From Hyphomicrobium_A sp036559705 (lineage in GTDB: Bacteria > Pseudomonadota > Alphaproteobacteria > Rhizobiales > Hyphomicrobiaceae): a DNA stretch of 19,502 bases. This document shows positions 1-7,569 of this stretch, piece by piece; the stretch's first letter is position 1, and every line of letters begins with the position of its first letter. The position numbers and the translations under genes are program-made. A model generated the notes under the pieces. That model had not been told where the DNA came from, searched no databases, and saw nothing but the letters and a program-made list of their open reading frames with translations. Where the stretch lies: the NCBI GenBank assembly GCA_036559705.1, contig DATBSP010000165.1, positions 1 to 19,502 of the forward strand. Direction: 5' to 3'.

Positions 1-921
1 GCCAGCCCCGTGCAGATGGCCGCGTTCCTGATGGCGCTGCGCGTGCGCGGCGAGACCATCCCGGAGATCACCGGCGCATCGCGGCTGATGCGCGAGATGA
101 TGCTTCCCGTCGAAGCTCCGCCCGACGCGGTCGATATCGTCGGCACTGGCGGCGATGGGCACAACACATTCAACGTCTCGACCTGCGCCGCCCTGGTCGC
201 TGCGGGGGCCGGCGTGCCCATAGCCAAACACGGCAACCGCGCCGTGTCGTCGTTGTCGGGCGCCTCCGACGTGCTGACCGCTCTCGGCGTCAAAATCGAT
301 GTACCGCCGCTCGTCATCTCGCGCTCGATCGTCAAAGCCGGGGTCGGCTTCATGTGGGCGCCGATGCACCATGCGGCGATGAAAAGCTGGGCGCCGGCAC
401 GCGCCGAGCTTGGCGTCCGCACCATCCTCAATCTGCTCGGGCCGCTAGCCAATCCGGCGGGCGTCAAACGACAGGTGGTTGGCGTGTTCAACGCCGCATG
501 GACGGAGCCGATCGCCGAAGCCTTGAAGAACCTAGGCTCGGTTCATGCCTGGGTCGTGCACGGCTCGGACGGGCTCGACGAGATCACGACGACCGGTCCG
601 ACGCGCGTCACCGAGTTGAAAGACGGCAAGATCCGCTCGTTTGAGGTGCGGCCCGACGGTGCCGGGTTGCCACCAGCGAGCCTGGAAGATCTCAAGGGCG
701 GCGACGCCACGTTCAATGCCGCCGCGATCCGCGAGCTGCTGGGCGGCGAGCTCGGACCCTTCCGCGACATCGTGCTGCTGAATGCGGGCGCGGCGCTGAT
801 CGTCGGCGGCAAGGCGGCGGACTTGCGCGAAGGCGCCGAGCGCGCGGCACGCGCCATCGACGATGGATCGGCGGCGCGGGCGCTCGACAAGCTCGTCGCC
901 GTCACCAACGAGGCCAGCTGA
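1..921 (+). CDS. trpD: Anthranilate phosphoribosyltransferase TrpD (5' end outside window)
   Basis: Transfers the phosphoribosyl group of PRPP to anthranilate, the second step of the tryptophan branch, in the cytoplasm. The reading frame is open from base 1 (A-S-P-V-Q-M-A-A-F), so the gene begins left of the window; 306 codons are visible and roughly 30 N-terminal residues of a ~340-residue family are missing. Seen directly are the glycine-rich PRPP site GTGGDGHNTFNVST, the KHGNRAVSS segment, and HHAAMK with the following R, all hallmark TrpD motifs. Stop TGA at 919-921. In related genomes trpC follows directly; here the next gene converges on it from the minus strand and trpC lies 5.8 kb away. 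A weak GCCGC/GCGGC hairpin at 930-942 follows the stop, without a T-run. Confidence 0.95.
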   Translation, partial: ASPVQMAAFLMALRVRGETIPEITGASRLMREMMLPVEAPPDAVDIVGTGGDGHNTFNVSTCAALVAAGAGVPIAKHGNRAVSSLSGASDVLTALGVKIDVPPLVISRSIVKAGVGFMWAPMHHAAMKSWAPARAELGVRTILNLLGPLANPAGVKRQVVGVFNAAWTEPIAEALKNLGSVHAWVVHGSDGLDEITTTGPTRVTELKDGKIRSFEVRPDGAGLPPASLEDLKGGDATFNAAAIRELLGGELGPFRDIVLLNAGAALIVGGKAADLREGAERAARAIDDGSAARALDKLVAVTNEAS

Positions 922-976
922 CACGTTTCGCCGCTGGGCGGCCGAACTTGTTGCGGTGATTGCGATCGAGGTCGGC

Positions 977-2506
977 CTAGACCACCCGTGTGCGCTCGAG
1001 TTCAACCTCCGCACGCAGATTGGTGATATCCCGCGATACCGTCGCGACGGCTAGTTTTCGATCGCCCGCGAAGTAGGTCACCTCGCAGTCATGCGCCCAA
1101 GGATCGCCGTCAATCTGCAGCCTATCCCAGCGTTCGGCATGACCGACATAGCGGATGGCGACATCGTAATGCTGGCTCCAAAAGAACGGCACGGCATCGA
1201 ATGCCTCGCCATAGCCGAGGATGTTGCGCGCCGCCGTCTGCCCTTGGCGTTCCGCGACGACCCAGTGCTCGACACGGATGCTGGCGCCCGTGTGCGGGTC
1301 GGGCCAGCGGGCAATGTCGCCGGCCGCGTAGATACCGGGCGCGCTCGTTTGAAGGTACGCATCGACCAGAATGCCGTTGTCGACGGCGATACCAGTCTGC
1401 CCGGCAAGCTCCACATCGGGGCGTACGCCGATGCCCGCCACCACAAGATCAGCGTCGATGCGCTCGCCGTTCTTGAGCGTCACGCCTCGCTCGTCGATGG
1501 ACGAAGCGCTGGTGCCGAAGTGAAACTTGACGCCGTGCTCTTCATGGATGGCTTTGATCATGTCGCCGAGCTCGGGTCCGAGTACGCGCTCGAGCGGACG
1601 TGCCTGGGGGCCGATAACGCGCACATCGAGGCCGCGCTCCCGCAGCGCCGCCGCCGTCTCGAGACCGATGAAGCTAGCGCCAATCACGGCAACGCACTTG
1701 GTGTGCTTCGCCTTGGCGATGATCGCTTGGCTGTCGTCGAGAGTGCGCAAATAGTGCACCTTCGGCAGGCCGGAGCCTGGAATGTCGAGTCGTACGGGAT
1801 GCGCACCGGTTGCCAGCAGCAACGCGTCGAACGCGAACCGGCCGCCGTCGGCCAGCTGGAGCGTACGCCCCGGCGCGTCAATTGATGCAACGCGCGCCCC
1901 GAGACGCACGTCGATCTTCTTGTTCTCGTAGAAGTCGGCCGAGCGTAACGGAATCCAATCCTCTGGCGCAGTTCCGGCGAGAAAGTCCTTCGAAAGATTG
2001 GGGCGGTCGTAGGGTAGCGCATCGTCGGCGCTGAGCACCGTGATGTTGCCCTCGAAGCCATCGCGCCGCAGCATCTCGGCCGCCGCGCTGCCGGCCGCAC
2101 CGCCTCCAATGATGACGACCGTGCGCGGCAGAGAGCCGCGGGCGGAGAGTTTGACCGGCGTTGCCCGCTTTATCTTCTCGCGTACGTAGATCGTCCCGCC
2201 GTCTTGCTCGACGCGCCAGCAGGCGACGGGGTTGAGCGCTGGCGCGCGCAGCGCCTCTCCCGTGCGCAAGCTGAAGCAGGCATGGTGCAGCGGACAGCGC
2301 ACGGTGTCGTCTACGAGCAGCCCTTCGGCCAGCGGGCCATTGTAGTGCGTGCAAATGGCGCCGACGGCGAAGACATCGTCGCCGCGTCTCGCCAACAATA
2401 CGGCGTCCTCGTCGACGTGCCCAAGCAGCATCTTGCCGTCTGTGAGCAGCGACGCCGCGACCCCTTGCGTTAGATCGGGTCCACTTGGCTGAGCAGCTTC
2501 GGACAT
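977..2506 (-). CDS. Rieske [2Fe-2S] / FAD-NAD(P) oxidoreductase fusion (AIFM3-like ferredoxin reductase)
   Basis: Predicted soluble flavoprotein that moves electrons between NAD(P)H, FAD and a built-in Rieske cluster. The first ~110 residues form a Rieske domain with C52-x-H54 and C71-x2-H74 as cluster ligands (CTH and CPLHHACF). The FAD Rossmann motif VVIIGGGAAGSAAAE lies near residues 131-145, the NAD(P)-binding motif VIGASFIGLE near 275-284, and the second FAD contact YAAGDIARWPD near 394-404. The C-terminal part (EHWVVAERQGQTAARNI, then PFFWS) matches the BphA4/rubredoxin-reductase-like class. The ATG is preceded by AAGGTGATGCC, a fair ribosome site. The same fusion architecture occurs in AIF-like proteins such as human AIFM3. 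No oxygenase or P450 lies beside it, so the electron acceptor is unknown. Confidence 0.9.
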   Translation of the reverse strand: MSEAAQPSGPDLTQGVAASLLTDGKMLLGHVDEDAVLLARRGDDVFAVGAICTHYNGPLAEGLLVDDTVRCPLHHACFSLRTGEALRAPALNPVACWRVEQDGGTIYVREKIKRATPVKLSARGSLPRTVVIIGGGAAGSAAAEMLRRDGFEGNITVLSADDALPYDRPNLSKDFLAGTAPEDWIPLRSADFYENKKIDVRLGARVASIDAPGRTLQLADGGRFAFDALLLATGAHPVRLDIPGSGLPKVHYLRTLDDSQAIIAKAKHTKCVAVIGASFIGLETAAALRERGLDVRVIGPQARPLERVLGPELGDMIKAIHEEHGVKFHFGTSASSIDERGVTLKNGERIDADLVVAGIGVRPDVELAGQTGIAVDNGILVDAYLQTSAPGIYAAGDIARWPDPHTGASIRVEHWVVAERQGQTAARNILGYGEAFDAVPFFWSQHYDVAIRYVGHAERWDRLQIDGDPWAHDCEVTYFAGDRKLAVATVSRDITNLRAEVELERTRVV

Positions 2507-2821
2507 GGCATCACCTTGGCTATATGGCTAGGGTGTAAAATGGCGGCCGCGCACGCCCTCATGCAAAAGACTGTGAGTATGCCGCCGCGTCAAATGCGCG
2601 AACGGCGGGTCGGCTAGATAGAAGTTGCCGTCAGAGCCGCGACGAACGCCGTGCGCATTTCTCTGTGTACATGGCCTTGTCCGCGTACGCGACGGCTTCC
2701 TTGAGCGAGCAACCGCTATCGGCGGCAACGCGAATATGCCGGAACTGGCTGCAAGCTCATACGAAGCTGGGTGGCGTTGAATCTTGCGATACCTCGTCCA
2801 GCCATTGCCTCGCCTTGCAGC
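2507..2821. other. Gene-poor gap between ABC-F and reductase genes
   Basis: 315 bases without a convincing intact gene. It must hold the promoter of the reductase on the minus strand; a CATATAG stretch around 2520-2526 is AT-rich for this genome but no clear -35/-10 pair was found. Its right half carries a short minus-strand coding fragment resembling the end of a GGDEF domain (separate entry). No intrinsic terminator for the ABC-F gene was recognised. Confidence 0.6.
2634..2756 (-). pseudogene. Possible remnant of a GGDEF (diguanylate cyclase) C-terminus
   Basis: A minus-strand frame of 41 codons between two stop codons (TGA at 2759-2757 upstream, TGA at 2633-2631 downstream) contains SLKEAVAYADKAMYTEK. 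This matches the ADxAMYxAK ending that closes GGDEF domains in shape. There is no start codon of note, the GGDEF core itself is absent, and a stop cuts the frame upstream. Seen: the motif and the stops. Inferred: a leftover 3' end of a lost cyclic-di-GMP enzyme. A chance resemblance is quite possible. Confidence 0.3.
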
Positions 2822-4444
2822 TCAGCTGCGCAGCCCCGGCGCCTCATGACCGGTGCGCGCCACATACTCGGTGTAGCCGCCGCCGTAGTTGTGGATGCCT
2901 TCTGGCGTGAGCTCCAGCACACGATTGGACAGTGCCGCCAGGAAGTGTCGGTCGTGCGAGACGAACAGCATGGACCCCTCGTATTGCGACAGCGCTTTGA
3001 TGAGCATCTCTTTCGTCGCCATATCGAGGTGGTTCGTTGGCTCGTCCAGCACCAGAAAGTTCGGCGGGTCGTAGAGCATCTTCGCCATGACGAGGCGCGC
3101 CTTCTCGCCGCCCGACAGCACGCGGCATCGCTTCTCCACGTCATCGCCGGAGAACCCGAAGCACCCCGCCAACGAGCGCAGCGAGCCGTGGCCCGCCTGG
3201 GGGAATGCGTCCTCCAGGGATTGGTACAGCGTCCGCTCGCCGTCCAGCAGGTCCATCGCGTGCTGCGCGAAATAACCCATCTTCACGCTGCCACCCAGGT
3301 TTACCGTACCCGTGTCCGGCTGCGTTGACCCCGCCACCAGCTTCAGCAACGTCGACTTTCCCGCGCCGTTGACACCCATGACGCACCACCGCTCCCTGCG
3401 GCGCACATGGAAGTCGAGACCCTCGTAGATGCTGCGGCTGCCATAGCGCTTGTGCACATTCCTGAGGCTGACCACGTCCTCGCCGGAGCGCGGGGCCGGC
3501 TGGAACTCGAACATCACGGTCTGGCGGCGCTTGGGCGGCTCCACCCGGTCGATCTTGGCCAGTTGCTTCACGCGGCTCTGCACTTGCACAGCGTGCGAAG
3601 CGCGCGCCTTGAAACGCTCGATGAACTTGATCTCCTTGGCGAGCATCGCCTGCTGACGGTCGAACTGGGCCTGCTGCTGCTTTTCACCGAGCGCCCGCTG
3701 CTGCTCGTAAAATTCGTGGTTGCCCGAGTACGTCGTCAGCGCGCCACCGTCGATCTCGACGATCTTGGTCACGATGCGGTTCATGAACTCGCGGTCGTGT
3801 GACGTCATCAGCAGCACGCCCTCGTAACCCTTAAGGAACTGCTCCAGCCAAATGAGGCTCTCCAAGTCGAGATGGTTGCTCGGCTCGTCGAGCAGCATGG
3901 CGTCGGGGCGCATGAGGAGGATGCGGGCCAGCGCCACGCGCATCTTCCAGCCGCCGGACAATGCGCCGACGTCTCCGTCCATCATCTCCTGGCTGAAGGA
4001 AAGACCCGCCAACACCTCGCGCGCCTTGCCCTCCAGCGCATAGCCGCCCAGTTCCTCAAAGCGCCCCTGCACTTCGCCGTAGCGCTCGATGATTTCTTCC
4101 ATCTCATCCGCGCGGTCTGGGTCCGCCATGGCTGCTTCAAGCTCTTTCAGCTCGGCCGCCACTGCGCTTATCGGCCCGGCGCCGTCCATCACCTCGGCAA
4201 CGGCGCTGCGGCCCGCCATCTCGCCCACGTCCTGGCTGAAGTAGCCGATGGTCACGCCCCGATCGGTGGACACCTGGCCCTCGTCGGGCTGCTCCTCGCC
4301 GTTGATCATCCGAAACAGCGTCGTCTTGCCGGCCCCGTTCGGACCGACGAGGCCGACCTTCTCCCCCTTGTGGAGTGCGACGGAGGCTTCGATGAAGAGG
4401 ATTTGGTGGCCGTTCTGCTTGCCTATATTGTCGAGACGAATCAT
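2822..4444 (-). CDS. ABC-F family ATPase (ribosome-associated type), 540 aa
   Basis: Tandem ATP-binding cassettes with no membrane segments, as in ABC-F proteins that bind the ribosome E site and assist translation or give antibiotic protection. First cassette: Walker A GPNGAGKTT (about residues 34-42), signature LSGGWKMRVALA, Walker B MLLDEPSNHLD. Second cassette: Walker A GVNGAGKST, signature LSGGEKARLVMA, Walker B FLVLDEPTNHLD, H-loop FVSHDRHF. Between them lies a charged, probably coiled linker (ERFKARASHAVQVQSRVKQ) in the P-site tRNA interaction position. The start MIRLDNIGKQNG is chosen because it is the usual N-terminus; a longer frame begins 10 codons upstream, and neither has a clear ribosome site. 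The protein ends soon after the second cassette and lacks the long C-terminal extension seen in Uup or YheS. Which subfamily it belongs to cannot be settled by eye. Confidence 0.92.
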   Translation of the reverse strand: MIRLDNIGKQNGHQILFIEASVALHKGEKVGLVGPNGAGKTTLFRMINGEEQPDEGQVSTDRGVTIGYFSQDVGEMAGRSAVAEVMDGAGPISAVAAELKELEAAMADPDRADEMEEIIERYGEVQGRFEELGGYALEGKAREVLAGLSFSQEMMDGDVGALSGGWKMRVALARILLMRPDAMLLDEPSNHLDLESLIWLEQFLKGYEGVLLMTSHDREFMNRIVTKIVEIDGGALTTYSGNHEFYEQQRALGEKQQQAQFDRQQAMLAKEIKFIERFKARASHAVQVQSRVKQLAKIDRVEPPKRRQTVMFEFQPAPRSGEDVVSLRNVHKRYGSRSIYEGLDFHVRRRERWCVMGVNGAGKSTLLKLVAGSTQPDTGTVNLGGSVKMGYFAQHAMDLLDGERTLYQSLEDAFPQAGHGSLRSLAGCFGFSGDDVEKRCRVLSGGEKARLVMAKMLYDPPNFLVLDEPTNHLDMATKEMLIKALSQYEGSMLFVSHDRHFLAALSNRVLELTPEGIHNYGGGYTEYVARTGHEAPGLRS

Positions 4445-4647
4445 GCGCGCGTGATGCCCCCGGAGTTTCGGCACCCCTTAGGCCATGCAGCGGCTCCGTG
4501 GAAGAGCGTTGGCTGCCGCCGCGACAATCGTTCTCGCATCTAGCGACGCCCGCCCTACCCTGGCGTGCCGCGGTTGGGCCTATCGGGCCGGCTCGGCTGA
4601 CCGGGCAGCAGCTGCGACGCTCGGGGTTCGCGCGCGGGGCGTAGCAG

Positions 4648-4935
4648 TCAGGGTGTCACACTTTCGATGATATAGCCGCCCGACTTCTCATCCCGCTCGA
4701 GCTTAAGATAGCCGCGCGTCTGTGCCTCCTCGAGCAGCTCGTTGAATGAGGCGAACCCATAAAATGACTCATTAAACCCGGGGTGACGGCGCTTTAGTGT
4801 CTGTTTGATCATCGATCCCCAGAGCTTAGCCGTGTCCCCCCGCTCCGAAGCCAGTGCCTTCGTCGTCTCCAAGACGAGATCAATCGCTTCCTGCTTGCGG
4901 TCTTTCTGCGGTTTCGCCGCCTTGGCGGTAGGCAC
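4648..4935 (-). CDS. Small stand-alone OST-HTH/LOTUS-domain protein
   Basis: A 95-residue protein whose residues ~38-92 fit the OST-HTH/LOTUS fold, a winged-helix domain tied to RNA binding. The key string is KLWGSMIKQTLKRR-HPGF-NES-FYGFASF, followed by LLEEAQTRGYLKLERD and SGGYII. In bacteria this domain normally forms the C-terminal part of NYN-domain (PIN-like nuclease) proteins. Here no NYN domain precedes it. The listed GTG start has no ribosome site, and the frame stays open for 17 more codons upstream (linker-like PRKDNRPARR) to a TGA at 4989-4987. Another ATG with AAAGG in front (5024-5022) starts in a different frame. It may be a genuine small protein, or the 3' remnant of a truncated or frameshifted NYN-LOTUS gene. 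The domain call is firmer than the intactness. Confidence 0.72.
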   Translation of the reverse strand: MPTAKAAKPQKDRKQEAIDLVLETTKALASERGDTAKLWGSMIKQTLKRRHPGFNESFYGFASFNELLEEAQTRGYLKLERDEKSGGYIIESVTP

Positions 4936-5127
4936 ACGTCGCGCCGGCCTGTTGTCCTTGCGTGGGCCGGTACCTCCCGATTGCGGTCACCATTCACCGC
5001 CGCCGCTTCTTGTATTGCGGGCATATTTCTACCTTTTATCAAAGCCGAGGCGACCGCCCACCTTGGGTCAGGAACGGCCCCCTCCGCAACCGTCGTCGAT
5101 CAAGTTTGAGTGGATGCCTACGAGCCG

Positions 5128-6327
5128 CTACCGCACCGCATCGAAAGAGGCGGCCATGTCCTTGGCGCCCTGCAGCTTCGCTTCCTGGACCATTTTCGCG
5201 TCCGTCGCGGCGATGAGCTTGGCTACCGTGTTGTTGCGCGCCGCCACCGGATTGCGCTCGTAGCCGCCGCGCTGGAAGAAGTTGGTCGTTGGAACTTTTT
5301 CGCGCAGCGCCTTCGGCATCGTCACCATGTCGTAGCCGTTGCCGTCGCCCGTCAGGTTCATCATCTCCAGCTCGGCGGCGGTGAGCGGCTTGCCGTAGCC
5401 CTTGCGCTTGGCGAAATCGACCGAGGTCGTCAGCTTGCGCGTCTGCAGCAGCGGCCCGATCTCGACGTCGAGATTGAGCGCGTGCGTGCCGATGCCCTTC
5501 GGCGTGCTGGCGAGGCGCCCGTGGGCGTTCCAATCGTTGGGCACGGTCCGCGCAAAGGCGATCATCTTCTTCAGCTTGGCGATCTTGTCGGCAAGAGCCG
5601 CCGTGCGCTCGCTCTCGGCGCCTTCCATTCGCTTCGCAAGCTCGGCGATGAAGTCGTCGCCGTCCTCGGCCAAGAGGCCGACCGTGTTGGTCGTGAGCAG
5701 CTGGTTGTAGCCCAGCGCCGTGGAGATGACGCGCGCCTTCATGTCGTACTCGCGCCCGGCCTGGATGTCGTACTTGCCGTCACCGCCGGATTCGAAGCCG
5801 TAGATCTTCACGCACTCTTCCTTGTTGAGACCCTTGGCGGAAGCGACCGCGGCGTAGGCGCGCTTGTAGGTGATCTCGTCGGCCGGCGCCTCGGGCACGA
5901 AGTCGAACTCGGCCTTGGCGTTGGCGAGAAAGTCTTCGACCTCCGGGATATCGCCGCGTTTTTTTTTGGTCGGAGCCAGCGGGTCCGCGGGCTCCTCGGG
6001 GCCGGTGTAGACCGGCGGCTGTGTCATCACGTAGTCCGCGGCGGTGATCTGCATGTTATTGGCCACCTTGGTGCGCCGGCGCGAGCGCTTGTCGGTGACG
6101 GCGCGCCAGTACGGACCGGCGATCTTCTCGTATGCGTCCCAGGCCTTGTGGTACTCGGTGAGCTTCTTGCGGTACTCGGCCATACGCGCCTTCAGGGGCC
6201 CCGGCTCGGTGTCGGTACTCGTCGCCGCATCGACGGCGTGCGAGGTCAGAGGCGCAATCACTAGGTAGGCGCAGCCGAGGGCCGCAATAGCAGCGGCCCG
6301 ATAAGCCGAGATGGGCGATCTGCGCAT
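5128..6327 (-). CDS. Exported protein with lysozyme-like ESGG / GYNQ motifs, function unknown
   Basis: A 399-residue protein with a clear Sec signal peptide: MRRS, hydrophobic AAAIAALGCAYLVIAPLT, and likely cleavage after SHA at about residue 31. A lysine/arginine-rich helical part (45-90) and a proline-rich linker (103-128) follow. The centre holds FESGGDGKYDIQAG (E179) and ALGYNQLL (G206-Q209). An E-S/T-G pair followed by a G-x-x-Q motif is the layout of the SLT/goose-type lysozyme fold, so a peptidoglycan-cleaving role in the periplasm is possible, but this is inference; the spacing (30 residues) is longer than in classical SLT. The C-terminus has conserved-looking GDGNGYDMVTMP and NFFQRGGYERNP. 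Start ATG is supported by GGAGG at 6336-6332. An A9 tract codes for the lysines at ~121-123. I do not recognise a named family. Confidence 0.8.
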   Translation of the reverse strand: MRRSPISAYRAAAIAALGCAYLVIAPLTSHAVDAATSTDTEPGPLKARMAEYRKKLTEYHKAWDAYEKIAGPYWRAVTDKRSRRRTKVANNMQITAADYVMTQPPVYTGPEEPADPLAPTKKKRGDIPEVEDFLANAKAEFDFVPEAPADEITYKRAYAAVASAKGLNKEECVKIYGFESGGDGKYDIQAGREYDMKARVISTALGYNQLLTTNTVGLLAEDGDDFIAELAKRMEGAESERTAALADKIAKLKKMIAFARTVPNDWNAHGRLASTPKGIGTHALNLDVEIGPLLQTRKLTTSVDFAKRKGYGKPLTAAELEMMNLTGDGNGYDMVTMPKALREKVPTTNFFQRGGYERNPVAARNNTVAKLIAATDAKMVQEAKLQGAKDMAASFDAVR

Positions 6328-6762
6328 CGTGCCTCCGAAAAATTGCCGGTTGGCGCACGCCGGCGGCGCACGAGACAGGAGCGTATATCCGATTTCATTG
6401 GGGCAAAGGCAGGGTGAGACTGGCTAAGACTGCGCGCAAGACCACAGCGCCGATTGGCCGCCCGACACCCTTAATCGGGAAAAAAAGGGAAGGAATTTCA
6501 AACGTGCTGGAGACGATCGAGCTGACGGACGTCGTCCTGCGCGTGATCGGCGCCTGCTACGCCTTCGCCGGCTACGTGCGGTGATGATGTCGCGCTGCTC
6601 AAGCGCGAGCGGCCCGACCTGAAGATTTACGTGCTCGACGGTGTCGGCGAGGTCCACCCCGACCCACCTTTGGGCGCCAGCAGCGAGCAGCGCCAACCAC
6701 CGCTTGACCATGCCGGGGGGCACGGGTAGCAAGCCCGGCACCCGATAGCGTATCCTCGCCCC
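6328..6762. other. Gap before trpC, holds divergent promoters and possible gene remnants
   Basis: 435 bases between the divergent exported-protein gene and trpC. It must contain promoters for both. On the minus strand GATATAC near 6385-6391 is -10-like but no well-spaced -35 was found. A CCCGA/TCGGG hairpin (6461-6479) is followed by A7, not T. trpC has no visible Shine-Dalgarno sequence. A short truncated coding fragment lies at 6504-6584 (separate entry). Confidence 0.5.
6504..6584 (+). pseudogene. Short N-terminal fragment of a possible membrane protein
   Basis: A GTG-started frame of 26 codons preceded by GGAAGGA. It encodes VLETIELTDVVLRVIGACY followed by AFAGYVR, a plausible start of a transmembrane protein, and is then cut by TGA at 6582-6584. 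No continuation in another frame looks clearly related. It could be a leftover of a gene lost during rearrangement of the trpD-trpC interval, or chance. Confidence 0.22.
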
Positions 6763-7569
6763 ATGGCCGACATCCTCGATAAGATCACGCGCTATAAGCT
6801 GGAGGAGATCGCCCGCGCCAAGGCGGCGACGCCTCTTCGCGTCATCTCCGAGCTCGCGCGCAGCGCGCCGCGGGTGCGCCCCTTCGCCGGCGCCATCGAG
6901 GCCAAGCATGCGGCCGGCCTGCCGGCGCTGATCGCCGAAGTGAAGAAGGCGAGCCCGTCGAAGGGGCTGATCCGCGCCGACTTCGATCCCCCTCACCTCG
7001 CCAAAGCCTACGAGGCGGGCGGCGCCGCGTGCCTCTCCGTGCTCACCGATGGGCCCTCGTTCCAGGGCGCCGCCGAATATTTGATCGCTGCGCGCGCCGC
7101 GACCTCCCTGCCCGCCCTGCGCAAGGACTTCATGCTCGACACCTATCAAGTTGCCGAGGCGCGCGCTTGGGGCGCCGATTGCATCCTCATCATCCTCGCC
7201 GAGGTGAATGACGCGGTCGCCCGCGACCTCGCGCAAGCCGCGAAGGACTGGGGCATGGACGCTATTGCCGAGGTGCATGACGATGCTGAGCTCGACCGCG
7301 CCCTCGAGCTCGACTGCCCCCTCGTCGGCATCAACAATCGCAACCTGAAGACGTTTCAAACTACACTGGCGACGACCGAGCGGCTCGCCCCGCGCGTTCC
7401 GAAGGATCGCATCGTCGTCGGCGAGAGCGGCATCTTCACGCCGGTCGACATCGCACGGCTGGAGCGCGTCGGCGTCAACACGTTCCTCGTCGGTGAGAGC
7501 CTGATGCGGCAGGCGGACGTCACGGCGGCGACGCGCATCCTCCTCGCCCGGGCGGAGGCGGCACAATGA
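6763..7569 (+). CDS. trpC: Indole-3-glycerol phosphate synthase TrpC
   Basis: Closes the indole ring by converting CdRP to indole-3-glycerol phosphate in tryptophan synthesis. It is a single-domain (beta/alpha)8 enzyme of 268 residues, the usual length for a free TrpC. Visible motifs: the N-terminal MADILDKITRYKLEEI, the catalytic-lysine strand LIAEVKKASPSKG, LRKDFMLDTYQV, NNRNLKTF, and the phosphate-binding loops VGESGIF and FLVGESLMR. The ATG at 6763 gives the standard N-terminus although no ribosome site precedes it. Its stop overlaps the moaC start by four bases (ATGA), so the two are translationally coupled. Unlike in most relatives, trpD is not directly upstream, so this operon needs its own promoter. 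Confidence 0.96.
   Translation: MADILDKITRYKLEEIARAKAATPLRVISELARSAPRVRPFAGAIEAKHAAGLPALIAEVKKASPSKGLIRADFDPPHLAKAYEAGGAACLSVLTDGPSFQGAAEYLIAARAATSLPALRKDFMLDTYQVAEARAWGADCILIILAEVNDAVARDLAQAAKDWGMDAIAEVHDDAELDRALELDCPLVGINNRNLKTFQTTLATTERLAPRVPKDRIVVGESGIFTPVDIARLERVGVNTFLVGESLMRQADVTAATRILLARAEAAQ

Noticed and set aside
1091..1885. Plus-strand frame of 264 codons inside the Rieske/FAD reductase gene
   Set aside because: Opposite strand to a gene with clear Rieske, FAD and NAD motifs; no recognisable domain.
5110..6264. Long plus-strand open frame of 384 codons
   Set aside because: It lies antisense to the exported-protein gene, which has a signal peptide and a GGAGG site. The antisense product is a repetitive G/R/D/V-rich string typical of GC-rich shadow frames.
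6461..6487. CCCGA/TCGGG hairpin followed by seven A, considered as a terminator
   Set aside because: A terminator needs T after the stem on the transcribed strand; here A follows on plus and the T-run precedes the stem on minus.
6424..7566. Minus-strand frame of 380 codons over trpC
   Set aside because: Antisense shadow of the unmistakable trpC; composition is R/A/G/D-rich without motifs.
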